Made by a program: the position numbers and the translations under genes
Notes under the pieces: generated by a model
The model's database searches: none
The model's input: only the letters and a program-made list of their open reading frames with translations
What the model was told of the DNA's origin: nothing
In this document: piece by piece, positions 36,101-47,583 of the stretch
How the letters are laid out: each line of letters starts with the position of its first letter
How positions within the stretch are numbered: position 1 is the stretch's first letter
Assembly (NCBI GenBank): GCA_948474755.1
Contig: CAOLHI010002531.1
Location: 1-64,000 of the forward strand
Source: Ctenosaura bakeri
Taxonomy: Eukaryota > Chordata > Lepidosauria > Squamata > Iguanidae
Reading direction: 5' to 3'
Length of the DNA: 64,000 nucleotides

Positions 36101-37873
36101 AGCAGCTATAGTCTGCACAGCCAACTGTAAGGAATTATGGACAATGCAGCACAAAACAAGTGGGAAGCCTCCTTTCTTGAGGCAATGCACACTGTCTCCG
36201 TTAATGGTCACCTATAATCTCAATACATTTGCTTTAATCTTTTCAAAGAAGTTTATTATTTGGTGCTCTGAAAGAAATGCTGTGAGCTACAATCATCTAC
36301 TAACTCATAAAATCTGCTGTAGTTCATCAAGTCTGGTTTTAAATATGCCCTCTTGTTTCATGATAACAGCATCTCTATTTCAAGAAGAGCTCCACCCCGC
36401 AGAAATGAACTATTCCAAACAGTGAACCACTTGACAGACACTTTTGAAGTATGACAGGAATGGTGTTGTCTATGGCAACTTTGTGAGACTGGGCAACATG
36501 TGGGCCTCAGACAGCCATGTGTTCCTGTTAAAATGTAAGCTCTCTCCACTCCAACAGCTTCATAAGGACAGAAGTATGAAAGAAGAGTTGAAGGTTGAAG
36601 GGTTGCATAAATAGAGTTGAAGGAATGCATAAATATATGAGCACTCTTGATTGCTCATACATTCACTTTAGACACTACAGGGCTGCTCAAATCAACTAGT
36701 GCTGGCTCCAACACCAATGAGATACGTACTGGAGATCTCCTTGTGACAAAATTGGAAGCTATAGTTTAAGCAAAGCCAAGACACAAGATATAAAAAGAAA
36801 ACATGTCTCCTGAAGAAAGACAATGCATTCCAAAGGTTAATCTTGGGAGAAATCGTGGTTTACGGACTAGGGATTCTTTTTAAGTTATCTCAGGCATGAG
36901 AGGAGAGAAACACCTAAATCAGAATCCAAAATTAAGTTAAGCATTGTTAAAGTCAGTTGAAATAAAGGTCCTGAACACTATATTGGACTGCCGGTCTCTT
37001 CTCCAGATCCCAGAAGCTTCTCCCACTCAGAATGGACAGTACAGGGACAGTTGCATGGCTTAGTTCAATTCTTATCCATTTGTGTTGTCAAGTAAGGTAC
37101 AGTTTGTATTATAATTTGGACATGTCCTGACATGCTTTTTTGAGTTACTTAGGTGGCAATCCTACAGATGCATACCTGGGACCAAGTCCTATTGAACCCA
37201 AGGGAGTTCATAGCTGACATCCTGTTAGTGAAATACACGTGTGTAAATTGTTCTATGTATGCAGGGCAAATTATTTGCCATAGTACAATAAACATATTCT
37301 ACCAGCAGCTGAGGAAGTAAAGTTGCACATATAACAATGTTGTGGATTGTAGTTGCGCACTGTGCACTTGAGTTGTGCAATGAGCATCACTCAGAGTTTG
37401 TGTGCAATGTCACCCAGTTATTGACTCACTGTACAATGTTGCTATTTTTCAAAGGGGTTACATAGTGATGATGTAGTGTACCCGGGCATGTAGATATTTT
37501 GGCTAAGCTGAGAGGATGTTGGATTGCAGCCTACCTCTGATTTGACATTTATAGGATTTCACTGGAAAAGGTGTTATGTTGGGAGGATTATGAGAAAACG
37601 AAGAGAATGCATACTTTAAATTTAACAAGGTAGTTCTGAATATTTAATTTTTGGCATGTCCCATGAAAAGGTGCAGATCAGAGAGTGCTTTTTAAAGGTA
37701 TCTCTTACAATAACCACCCTACAGCCTCAGGAATTCAAAATTGCTAGGCAGATTCTAAAATGTAATAATTTACACCACTTAGAAATTAACAGAGGATATT
37801 ATTACACCCAGGAACAGAACTACACAAAAGCTTCCTCTTCCTTCCATTTCCTACAACTCAGAATTATACTCAC
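33196..37873 (-). other. NPNT: NPNT last intron (4.7 kb)
   Basis: It lies between the MAM exon and the terminal exon, with GTGAGT donor and TTTTTTCTCCAG acceptor. It holds palindromic MITE-like repeats (35790-35890 and 36055-36130) and two inverted copies of a repeat with GCTGCAATCCAACA termini (near 33440 and 37530). Confidence 0.85.
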
Positions 37874-38130
37874 ACTTTTGAGGCCAGATCCTTGCAACGT
37901 TATCTGTGTTTGTCTCCAGCCGTGACCACCATTTCTTCCCCAGACTGCAGGTCCATGAACACCAGCCTTTCTTACAAAGACTTGAAGGAAGCCAGAATGT
38001 ACCCCAGACACTTTATGCCGGAAGGAGAGGCACAAGTCCCCTGACTGAGCTAAATGGCCAAGTGGAAGGACCAAACGGGCAACTCGTCCTGCTTTTCCTT
38101 TTGGTTCAGAAATAGATAAATACTGCCCAC
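37874..38130 (-). CDS. NPNT: Nephronectin exon: main part of MAM domain
   Basis: This 257-nt exon gives the body of the MAM domain. It starts in phase 1 with GT completing a Gly codon, then reads GQYLSISEPKGKAGRVARLV. Later blocks are SGDLCLSFRHKVSG, LQVFVRKAG and WGRNGGHGWRQTQITL, which are highly conserved in vertebrate nephronectin. The acceptor AG is read from 38131-38132 and the donor GTGAGT from 37868-37873, leaving phase 0 after LKS. The frame continues past the donor as intron, so the open frame alone would overextend the exon and miss its 5' part. The beta-strand-rich MAM fold mediates matrix association and possibly homophilic contact (family knowledge). No disabling change is seen. 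Confidence 0.97.
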
Positions 38131-38689
38131 CTTTAAAAAAATAATAATAACAAGAACAGCAAGAACATTTTCAAAATGATCATAGGAATCTGACCTTAGC
38201 AAATTACATTTAGAAGCATAAATTGTAAGCTGGAGTCCTGCATTGGGAAATATTTGTCTGTCACATAGTTAAGCCTCCATAGCTACATTTCCTGGTGCTA
38301 CCTCCCACTCAACTCTTCTTTTATGTGCCAGAGAGCCCTCAACAGTGGACAGTGTAGATCTAAGCAGGGATGCATCCAGCTATTTCCTCTAGCTGGATGC
38401 CCTGTGACAGGCATCCACAGGGACTTCAGGGGGTCCTTGGGGGGGTCTGTGTAAATGATGCCCTTGTAGCATATCCAGCTACTGGAAAATAGCTGGATGC
38501 ATCACTGCTGATCCCCCACCCTCCAACATGATAGAAGCGGCTGTGTAGTTAGAGAGGGCTGCGTGATTAGAAAGCAGGTTTGGGGTGTAGAATTTTGATT
38601 GTTGTGCAGTTAGTAAAGAAATTAATCTACTGCAACAGCCCAAAAAGTGAATTGTGATATGTAAGTTCAATTTGTTTCTCTGTGTGCAT

Positions 38690-38998
38690 GCACACACATC
38701 TGCCTTCAAGTTGCCTGTCAACCTATGATGATTCCACGGATCTCATAGGGTTTTTTTTATCCAAGGAATACTCAGATGTGGTTTTACCAGGTCCTTCCTC
38801 TGAAACACAGCCTACAGCCCCTGGTATTCACTGGTGATCTCCCATTCAAGTTAGTACTTAGTACCAGGTTAGTACCAGGGCTGATCCTGCTTAGTTTCCA
38901 GGACCAAAACGGATCTGGTCCCTGGTACTTAGTACCAGGTTAGTACCAGGGCTGATCCTGCTTAGCTTCCAGGACCAAAACGGATCTGGTCCCAACAG
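38690..38998 (-). mobile_element. 5S rRNA-derived SINE with internal duplication
   Basis: Same family as 4445-4676: Sauria-like body at the left (TGCCTTCAAGTTGCCTGTCA, GGTTTTACCAGGTCCTTCCT), 5S-like head at the right (CTGATCCTGCTTAGCTTCCA). Within the head a 71-bp unit (38856-38926) is repeated at 38927-38993 with about one mismatch. Confidence 0.88.
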
Positions 38999-40206
38999 AA
39001 TTTCAGCCATAGTGTTATTCTTTGCCATTATGAATATCTTTAAGATTTAACTTGCTGAATTACATGCTACATCAGGAATGGGAAACTGTGCCAGGTGTTT
39101 CCACTTCTATCTTTTTAAATAACTAGAACTGACAAAAGTCTGTTTCAGATGAATTTGAGTAAAGGAGGTCTGGGATTCAGCAGAACAGACACACTTGGGA
39201 GGCAGCTTTGTGCAGCTGGGAACTTCTTGAACAAAAGGTCATCTTTTTAAAAAATAGGGAGCAAGGCTGGAGAGTCTGGGGTCAAAAAAATAGGCTTGTA
39301 CACTCCTAGCCCCTACATTATTCCCACTGAGTGACACCCTTCCATCTTGTTACATTACTCTTGAAATTTCACTTTTTTACAACCTCATAATTATAGAAGT
39401 AATTATTTGCAGTCAACTATGCTATCTGCAATTTATTACTTTCTAGCTCGGTTTAAAATGACCATGATCAAAATATTTAAAGCGTGGAAGTTGTGATGGG
39501 CTGCTCAATCTTAATTCTGCGACTTCAGCTGCTGCTGTGCAGGGTGTTGATAATGTGTCTGCTTGCTTTAGCTAGTTTTTTATTTAAAATATTGATTTCC
39601 CACTTTTTCAAACTGTAGTCTGTCAGTTAGCAAACATAACTATTGGTATATAAATCAATATTCATATTTTTTTTTAAAATGGACACTCGCTTGGATCTGA
39701 AAACAAAGAATGGAAGGAAAAAATAAAATATTTGCTGTGTTATAAGGAACTCTTATACAAGCTGGCAGAAGACCTACTGCAGTGCACTGCTGCAAGAGGT
39801 GGCATTAAGGTATGGGAAACACATATTTAAAAAGCCACGTGAAGTAGCATATGAACTCAATGTCTGGAGGTAGAGCTTTTGAACACAGAAAACCTTTTCT
39901 GAATTATGGTCACTTTCTCACTCACTGTTCTGCAACAGCTGTAGCCATGCTGGCTGGGTAATTCTGGGAGTTGTAGCCCAAAAACAAACAAAGAGAAGAA
40001 GTAATATTTCCAGACTCTGAGCCTTTCACAAATGTCTGCCTTTGTAGACAAGCACCTTTGGATTCAAGCAGCACAAATCACATTAAAATATCAAAATCAA
40101 AATCAGCCACAGTGAATAAACAAAAGCAGATTGATGAATTACATTATTTAGATGAGTTTCCATTTTTAAGTTAAAATGTTCACAGATCAAAAAAAAAAAA
40201 AAGATA

Positions 40207-40585
40207 ACAGTCAGCCCTCCACATTTGTGGGTTTCACTTTTGTGGATTTGATTATTCATGGATTATTTGCTGTCAGCTCTGCTGCCTCTCTATGCCATTT
40301 TTAATAGGGACTGCAAGCCTCGTGAGAATGAGAAACTGTGAACAAGGCTAGTAACTCCCTATTAAAAATGGTGTGGGGCAGCAGTGGAGGTGGCAGTAAG
40401 CCCCACCAGCCAACCACTTCTGCCTTGTGAAGGAACCCTGATGCCTCAAAGGAATCCATGGTGGGTTGAATATGGTGATCATAATTTTTTGTATGTGTTT
40501 GGGAGGGCCTAGAGTTATTCATGATTTTTCCACTTTCATGGAGGTCCTGTGCCCCTAACCCAAGCAAACATGGAGGGATGATTGT
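40207..40585. mobile_element. Tigger-like (mariner) MITE
   Basis: The left end is ACAGTCAGCCCTCCACATTT; the right end read inward is ACAATCATCCCTCCATGTTT. This matches the terminal pattern of pogo/Tigger-type elements. The interior has a short inverted pair (CATTTTTAATAGGGA and TCCCTATTAAAAATG). No transposase is left. Confidence 0.75.
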
Positions 40586-41068
40586 ATTTTACTTGAAATC
40601 ATGGCCTTAAAATATTTAAGTGCCTGGACCTATTCATGCATCCTAGAAAGTAACTCTCACTGACTTCAATGAGTCTTTCTCTCTCTTTCAATCTTGTAAG
40701 TGCACACAGTATTACACATTGCATGACTGCAGGTTACCTGTGTGCAAAAATTACCCCATCAATGTGGATGAAGACTCCAGTGGTCTCCAATATGCCTCTC
40801 CCTTGTTGCCATGATGTCAGACAGACAGATGCCAGACACGTGGGAGTTATCTGAAGCTGTTTGTGCACATCTTTATTCCTAGGACGTTATCTGTTCAAAA
40901 GTCTTCAAATGCTAAATGAAAACCAGAAGCTTGGCACCATTTAGAAGAGGCAAAATCAGAAGAACATGCCATATCAATATTTTATTCCACTAATCCTTTC
41001 ATGTATGAGGTCAGAACTCTGATAAATAATCCTTTGTGCCACATAAACATCCTATCACTATATTAATG

Positions 41069-41190
41069 AGGATTTCCTTATTTTGATCTCATTTTTATTA
41101 ACCATTTCAAAGTCAGAAATATTCCCTAAAGGATTTCCTTATTTTTATCTAATGTTATTAAGTGTTTCGAAGTTGGAAGTATTTCCTAAA
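41069..41190. repeat. Diverged tandem duplication of about 61 bp
   Basis: The unit GGATTTCCTTATTTT...AAATATTCCCTAAA is followed directly by GGATTTCCTTATTTT...AAGTATTTCCTAAA with roughly 20% divergence. Confidence 0.75.
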
Positions 41191-42051
41191 AGATAAATAA
41201 GCTTTATATTAAAGCAGCATCTGGGAGATGGGGGTAGGGAGGCTCAAAACTATTGTTTTTACCCAGCTAGATGGATCCATGAAAGTCAGCAGTCTTCCAT
41301 TTATATCTGTATCTATCACATATAACGACAAGGGATGGAAAAAAATATTCAAAAATCTTCAAGAAATGATAAAAAAATATTTTTCAAATTTTGAGAAGTC
41401 TTGGCAATGGAATGACAAGAATCTTTACCATTCAAGACTTCTTCTGTTAGACACTGGTCAACGTTCCATAAATTGAGCGGTGGGGGGAACCTTAACAATC
41501 CCAACTTTTAACAAAATGAGAAAACCCAGAAAATATAGACTCTCAAATAATTTTGTCTTTACTCTCTCCCTACAAATAGTTAAATAACAGATATATAAGG
41601 GCTTTAAAGCAAAAACATCTGCTCACTTGAGCAGTACAATTGCCTTCTCAGTTTCTCATTAAATTAAGTTTAGAAATGAGTAATTTTAGCGGGAGATAGT
41701 TCTCCCAGCTTTTCATCCCTAGTTCAGAAGAGTTTCTTTCACTTGTTGAATTATGACCTTCACAGAACCTATTTTATTTACAGAAATCCTGTCGAAAAGT
41801 AAAAGCTTGGTAGGTCCAACTACAAAAAAGGCTTTGTAAGCCAAAAGGCACTTATATAAGATTGTTCAGCCTTAAATTTGTGTGCCTACTTACTTTAGCT
41901 GCTTTTCAGTAGCACCTTTCAGGCTATATCAGGAAGCACACCCAGAAACTTTCTTCCTGAAGAGTTTTCTCAAACCCAAAGATCTCTTAAATGACCAATT
42001 TATGTAAATATCTATATTTATACCAATAACAATACCTATATCTACCTATAC

Positions 42052-43181
42052 CAGCAGTTCTCAACCTGTGGGTCACGACCCCTTTGGGGGTCGAACGACC
42101 CTTTCACAGGGGTTGCCTAAGACCATCGGAAAATACGTATTTCCAATGGTCTTAGGCTTCATTCCCTCCTCGGTGGTGGTGCGCAAGCGTAAGCCACGCG
42201 CTCACGTCCTCCTGCCCCCTTTGGCGGGAGCACGGTACCCGCACGTGCTCCTGCCAATGGGGACAGGAGGACGCAAGCATGTGGCTCACGCTTGCGCACC
42301 ACCACTTCTGGGCCTTTTCCACACGTTACCTTATCGCGGAGGTGGGGGGTGCCATTCGCGCAAGCAGGTTCTTGCGCAAGGCACTCTCTTCGCTGCTACT
42401 TTGTCCCACAGCTGGCTTCCTGTCACACGACCGCCCCTTCCTTCCTTCCGCAGTGCAGCCTGGGAGCTGTAGGCTGCACTGGGGGAGGAAGGAGAGGGGC
42501 GGTCACGCGACCAGGAAGCCAGCTGTGGGACGACGGAGCAGCGAAGAGCGTGCAAACGGCACCCCCCACCTCCGCGATAAGGTAACATGCGGAAAAGGCC
42601 CAGGAGTGGTGGTGCGCAAGTGTGAGCCACACGCTCGCGTCCTCCTGCTCCCTGTTCAGAAGGGACTGGAATCGCTCCCCTTCTCCGCTACTGGGAGAAC
42701 CTCCTGTCTGACAGGCCAGCTTGGGGGGTCGGCGGCAGCATGGGGGCAGGCCCCCTCCTTGCCATGGCCCCTGCCTCACTCACCACAGAGGGGGGCGCTG
42801 CTGAAGGGCCGGGGGGCCGCAAGGCGGCGCTTTTTGGGGGGGGCGAGCTGCGCCCAGCACAAAAGACAAAGGCACTGGGATTCCTCCCCCCCGACCAGGG
42901 TCGACACTCTGGAAACTTTTCCCACACTGCCGCCCCCCAGTGGAAACGAGAGCGAAGCAGAAGCAGAGCCTGGGGGGGGTTCTTGGAGTTTTTTCCCGGG
43001 GGAGACGTGCGGCTCCTCTTTCCCTCCCTGCCCGCCCCCCCATTCCTGGTCAGCAAGACGGCCTTTGCCGGGTAGGGGGGAGGCTTTGTAAATAATAAAT
43101 AAATAATTTTATGGTTGGGGTCACCACAACATGAGGAACTGTATTAAAGGGTCACGGCATTAGGAAGGTTGAGAACCACTG
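42052..43181. mobile_element. SPIN-type hAT transposon, nonautonomous, GC-rich core
   Basis: The left end (CAGCAGTTCTCAACCTGTGG, then CACGACCCCTTTGGGGGTCG) and right end (CATTAGGAAGGTTGAGAACC, then ACTG) are the ends of SPIN (Space Invader) hAT elements, which spread horizontally among tetrapods. Flanking ACCTATAC (42044-42051) and ATCTATAC (43182-43189) form the 8-bp target duplication with one mismatch. SPIN-like sequence covers about 42052-42158 and 43085-43181. The roughly 920 bp between is GC-rich, CpG-bearing and partly palindromic. Long open frames in it run on both strands without any recognisable domain, so I treat them as noncoding. Confidence 0.92.
42173..42653. repeat. GC-rich foldback inside the SPIN element
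   Basis: A motif starting GGTGGTGGTGCGCAAG occurs at about 42173 (plus), 42260-42305 (minus) and 42606-42653 (plus). The arms at about 42258-42440 and 42500-42640 are long inverted repeats sharing CCTTATCGCGGAGGTGGGGG on opposite strands. It behaves like a foldback transposon nested in, or captured by, the SPIN element. Confidence 0.75.
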
Positions 43182-43236
43182 ATCTATACCTATATGTATA
43201 TATGTGTGTGTGTATATGTGTATATATAAAAAACTC

Positions 43237-43237
43237 T

Positions 43238-43277
<40 letters not shown>
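43237..43277. repeat. (TG)n(AG)n microsatellite
   Basis: Uninterrupted TG dinucleotides followed by AG dinucleotides. It is 56 bp from the SPIN end. Confidence 0.95.
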
Positions 43278-43414
43278 ATATAAAACAGTCAAGTAATGGT
43301 TGCTGTGACATAAGATGCCAAGCTATTTGAGTTTTATTCATGTATATCCCACCTTTATCCCAATAATGAAGATTCAAGGAAGGATATTATGAATGCCTTC
43401 CCCAGCCTAATGAC

Positions 43415-43515
43415 TTCCCCCAGATGTTTTGAACTACAGTTCCCATAATACTTCACCATTCTCCACAATGACCAGGAATGACAGGAACTGAAGTCCATAG
43501 CATCTGAAGGTTGAG
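43415..43515. repeat. Palindromic MITE-like repeat
   Basis: CAGATGTTTTGAACTACAGT on the left is mirrored by ACTGAAGTCCATAGCATCTG on the right, the same family as 7940-8042. Confidence 0.65.
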
Positions 43516-43589
43516 GAAAGCTGCTCTGTATGGTTCTTACCTCTGAATCTTTAGTGATTTATACTAAATCCAAGGAAATAAAGCAATAC

Positions 43590-43688
43590 CTGAGTTGTCT
43601 TTAACAAGTTTCCAGTGTAAATCATCATCTTTCTCCTTCATCCATCCACAAAGGCCATCATCAAAGTTACAGCTGTGAACAAGAATAC
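43590..43688 (-). CDS. NPNT: Nephronectin exon: start of MAM domain
   Basis: This 99-nt exon encodes the N-terminal part of the MAM domain, an extracellular adhesion fold. Translation includes HSCNFDDGLCGWMKEKDDD followed by LHWKLVKDNS. The two Cys and the Trp residues are the expected MAM landmarks, and the order matches nephronectin. The acceptor is TTATTTGCAG (AG read from 43689-43690) and the donor is G|GTATTG (43584-43589). It enters and leaves in phase 1, so the split Gly codons at both ends are completed by the neighbouring exons. It is separated from the upstream exon by a 1.4-kb intron and from the next by a 5.5-kb intron that contains the SPIN-type transposon. No frameshift or stop is present. 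Confidence 0.95.
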
Positions 43689-44953
43689 CTGCAAATAACA
43701 AAGCAAAGGTCAATGGGGGAGGCCTTGATTGTTGCAGCAGGTAAACTGCTGGTTAGTATATAGTGGGGATGGGAATCATGCAGTCCTTCAGGTGATGCTG
43801 GATTACAGTATTTCTCTATATTGTTTACATTTTCTATGATTGCTGGGATTTCCAGTCGCGCATCATCTGGAAGGCTACATGATCCTCACCCTAGGGTTCC
43901 TATAAAAATGATTAAAAAATAAAATAAAGATGAACATATCAGATTTGCAAAAAAAAAAAGGGAGGGAGGGAAGGCAACTACAGTCATTATTTGAATTACA
44001 AATGCAGAGGATAACCAGCTCATTTTTGATGTTGTCCTTTCCCTAGAATCTCCCTTAAAAGGCCATCTGTAGACACACATTATTTATTTGATTAAAATTG
44101 TAAGGTATTTAAAGATGGGGTTGAAATTCACTTTAAGGCTCCCATAAGCTATCCTTCCTTCCATAATTCAAGAACTGGTGGGTAATCATGGTACATGTTT
44201 TATACAGCAAATACAACTGCTCTGTGTACACAAACATTAAAGATGTGGGCATGTTTGTTAATACTTCAGTATTTGAAGTGAAAAATACAGCATACTCGCA
44301 AAAGCAATGATTGTTACCAAAAGTTTGGAATTATTCTATTTTGAGGGTGACTCTTTTGAAGTCAGCTTCAAAAGCTACTGATAAAATCTTTAATGTGCTC
44401 CTTAGATTATTTTCATGGGTGACACCAAAAAGTGCATTTGAATGTTCACATACATGCTATATGTAGGCATAGTTGGGAAATGCAGGACAGAATTTGTACA
44501 ATAAATTAGATATTTAATCTCGTTGCCCAGTGTGTCTAGAGTAACAATGCTACAGCACTGCTGCAAGCGATCAGGTGCAATTGTGTTCTAAGGCTCCCCT
44601 GATGGGAGACTTTTAAGGGAAGAGTGGTATGCAGGTATAAAAAATAGTGTAAAAGGAATTCATACCCCAGTGAGGGCTAGTTCTATTGTGTCAGGCAGCA
44701 CTGTGTCAAAGTCAGACCTTTCCCCTGGATATTTTACTTTTACATGGTGTAAGTTCAAGCCAATTTAAACCTCCTGTCTGACAATACATTTAATGTGCTT
44801 AGTTTCCTTAAAGTATCTTGCCTTAAGGCTAGAGTGTCTGAATGCTGAACTGTAAGCTGGTTGACCTAAAAATCACATTAAAAGTGCAAGAAATAAAAAG
44901 AGGGTTTTATTCATAAACACACAGGCACACAAAGAAACATGCACAGTTTCTAC

Positions 44954-44954
<1 letters not shown>

Positions 44955-45020
<66 letters not shown>
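44955..45020. repeat. (TAGA)n(CAGA)n microsatellite next to NPNT exon
   Basis: About twelve TAGA units followed by four CAGA units. It ends 61 bp from the donor side of the 45082-45177 exon, inside the intron. Confidence 0.97.
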
Positions 45021-45081
45021 AAATGGAATGGTTTGGCAAATGAACCCAGACAAGATCCCAAGTGACAAATGTCATGTCTAC

Positions 45082-45177
45082 CTGGATCATCGTTCGCTTC
45101 ATCTTCATCGGCACTAATCCCCCTTTCAATTTCAAACGTTTCCAAGAGATTATTGCTCACTCCAGGCTGGCGTGGAA
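45082..45177 (-). CDS. NPNT: Nephronectin exon: post-RGD linker
   Basis: This 96-nt exon continues the reading frame from the RGD exon. The single base A left by that exon plus TT here makes an Ile codon, giving RGDVFIPRQP across the junction. The exon then encodes FEIERGISADEDEANDDP, the acidic segment that leads into the MAM domain in nephronectin. The acceptor is a pyrimidine tract ending in CCTCCAG (AG read from 45178-45179); the donor is GTAGAC (45076-45081). Both ends are phase 1, so skipping this exon would keep the frame but remove the residues just after RGD. A (TAGA)n microsatellite starts about 60 bp past the donor. Known biology: residues C-terminal to RGD in nephronectin, including a DLFEIFEIER-type segment, add to alpha8beta1 binding. 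The lizard version reads LLETFEIER, so the second hydrophobic block is conserved and the first is changed. Confidence 0.95.
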
Positions 45178-46849
45178 CTGGAGGGAAAGAGAGAAGGAAG
45201 TAATTTGAAAGAAATGAATAAAACAGATAAGGAAATAGGCCACTCATTAATTTCATAGAGGAAATGCTTCTGGCCCTGAAGTCTCCAGGAGCAAAATCTG
45301 CTTAATCACATATCATGTATAGATTCACAGCTTCCCACTCTCCATAATTTATGCAGCAACATTTATTATCAAATTTGTCTCAAAAGTGTGTCCAAAAAAA
45401 AAAAAAAGGCTCAATCAATGTTTCAATTGAAACAGCTCTCCTTCTCTTGCATTCCTCTATTTCTCCTTCCGTAATTGTTATGGTAGCTACCTCTCAAAAA
45501 TATAAGAGACACTACAATTGTGATAAGACCAAATTTTATCTTTTTTTGAAGGGTCTTTGCAATCAAAACCCACTTCCAAATATAATATATTGATACAGAC
45601 CTTAAAAATCATAACTTTTATGGACTATAGTTTCAGAACTACTCAGTCAGTATACCCAGTGGCCATGCTGCTTGGTAAAATCTAGGAGTCATAGTCCAAA
45701 AAAGTAATTTTTCCAAGCTCAGTATCCACAGAATTATTAGGTGTACAGAAATCATATGAAAATTCTACATTATGCCTGCCTATGTCCAGCTAGTGGTATG
45801 ACCTTAAATCTGTTCTTCCATGATCGTGAACAAACTAGTTGTGTGTACTGGTTTACCAGTGGTAAATGGAAGATCTTTTCCTTACCACCACAACACAAAA
45901 AAACAGAAGAATGGAAAAGATCTGCTCCCTGTACATGACTCCATGTATAGTGGGTCTCTTGTGCCCACCACTCCTTAGAAGGGTGTTACAGCATAACATA
46001 GGCATCCCAAATTTAGACAACATTATGTGTTACACAAACATCAGTAGTGCAGAACAGCTGTAAACTGTAGCTAAATAGATTAGTGCAGTTGTTCCAGCTG
46101 TCTTTAAAATTCTTTTTCCAGAGACCAAAGACATCCAGTATATCATTAATGATAGAAGCCAGGCATTTAAAATTTATTGTGGTTTCCAGATATTAACATA
46201 TCCATATATATGGTTTCATTTTATAGTCAACGCTGACAGAAATTACCTAACAAAGGCACCAAAATAAATTTGCAGCTGACAATATTGGTGCAAAAAGTAG
46301 CTTTTGTTATGAGTTTGACATGTAACATTAGGTTTCATGTTTCCTACTAAATAGTTGTGGTTCTGTTTCTTCCAGAACTCGGTTGTTGTTACTGTCCTTG
46401 CTGTAGCAACACCTGAGATTAACCAATACAATGTGTATTCCCCCAAGCTATCATTTAGGAAAAGGAGTTACAAAGCCTTTAGTGGAAGGCTATTTCACAT
46501 TTTGGTCAACCCTCTTCCCACTGGCCACAAATAGGAAGAATATTCTAACCAATGATGATTAGTGCCTTCCCTGTCTGTAGGGTGGTAAATTCAGACCAAC
46601 ATTACTCCAAATTTTAAAGGAACTCTCTAAGATGCTGAGCCTTATCCTCAAAAATGGGTTCAGCACACTGGATATTGCCTTTAAAGTCTGGTCTAAACCC
46701 AGAGTGGAGTTACTCCACCACTAAAATGGAAGCCATCATTTGCCACTGATTCTAATAGTGGCATTCCCACAGAGCACCCTGAGCACAATTGCTAGCTATA
46801 TCAGAAAAAGAGATAATCTTAGCCTCCCTACTCTTTTCATACATACCAC

Positions 46850-47329
46850 CTCTTGTTTGTCACACCTGGAGCCCCCTTTATTACTTCAGGAGGCAGATCA
46901 GTGTAGAAAGAAAGGAAAGGGAATGGAAAGAAGTCATCTGATGGGAAAACAGGAGAGGGCCTTTTCAGCAGCTGCTCCTGGGGTCTGAAACTTCCTTCCC
47001 AAAGAAGTCATACTGGCCCCCCCCTCCCTCCCTCCCTCCCTTCTGTTCGTCCTTCCGTAGACGAGCAAAGACACATTTATTTTGGCAAGCATTCAATATG
47101 TGATCGTTTCCTGCTGATACAAGGTGCTGATTATTCTTGCTTGTGTTTTTAAATATGTATTTTAACTCTGTTTTAATCACTACTGGATTGTTTAATTTGT
47201 GTATTAACTTTTGTATGTTATGATTTTTAAACTATATCTTTTATTTTAAAGTACTGTAAGCCATTTTGAATCCTTCAAGGAAAAAAGTGGGATACAAATA
47301 AAGATGATGATGATGATGATGATGATGAT
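46850..47329 (+). mobile_element. L2-type LINE 3' end
   Basis: AGCAAAGACACATTTATTTT, then a T-rich UTR and AGTGGGATACAAATAAAGAT running into (GATGAT)n (47303-47329), the tandem tail typical of L2 and CR1 ends. Confidence 0.65.
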
Positions 47330-47528
47330 TTCCTCATTTTTCCAGACATTAAAGATTCTGAAAAAAAAATCTTCAGAATATTGATAGCCCAATCCAACTG
47401 CATGTGGGTCTATGCTAAAGATTTTCTTAAAAGTATTCCTGATCCTTGTTGTAAGGAATGCAAATAGATATTCTGGGGAATAAAACTGATAAGATTTTTT
47501 TTCAATACAGCCTCAATAAAAGAAACGA

Positions 47529-47583
47529 AGGGAGGGAGGGAGGGAGGAGGGAGGGAAAGGAAGGAAGGAAGGAAGGAAGGAAG
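47529..47583. repeat. (GGGA)n(GGAA)n microsatellite
   Basis: A purine-only tetranucleotide tract on the plus strand. Confidence 0.95.

Larger units (their letters stand above)
38131..43589 (-). other. NPNT: NPNT intron with SPIN and Tigger-like elements (5.5 kb)
   Basis: This intron splits the MAM domain. It contains the duplicated 5S-SINE, a mariner/Tigger-like MITE, a diverged tandem duplication and the SPIN-type element, plus a (TG)n tract. No extra exon was seen. Confidence 0.85.

Noticed and set aside
41228..41476. 82-codon open frame on the plus strand
   Set aside because: No family resemblance, no splice signals that fit, and it lies in an NPNT intron next to a local duplication.
42279..43091. 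Open frame of 270 codons on the plus strand, with several overlapping ones on both strands
   Set aside because: It lies in the GC-rich core of the SPIN element, where stop codons are rare by composition. The product has no recognisable domain and overlapping frames are equally open.
44955..45020. CRISPR-like regular repeat
   Set aside because: It is a plain tetranucleotide microsatellite with no spacers.
44873..45256. 127-codon open frame on the minus strand
   Set aside because: Only the 96 nt at 45082-45177 is the NPNT exon; the rest is intron, including the translated (TAGA)n repeat.
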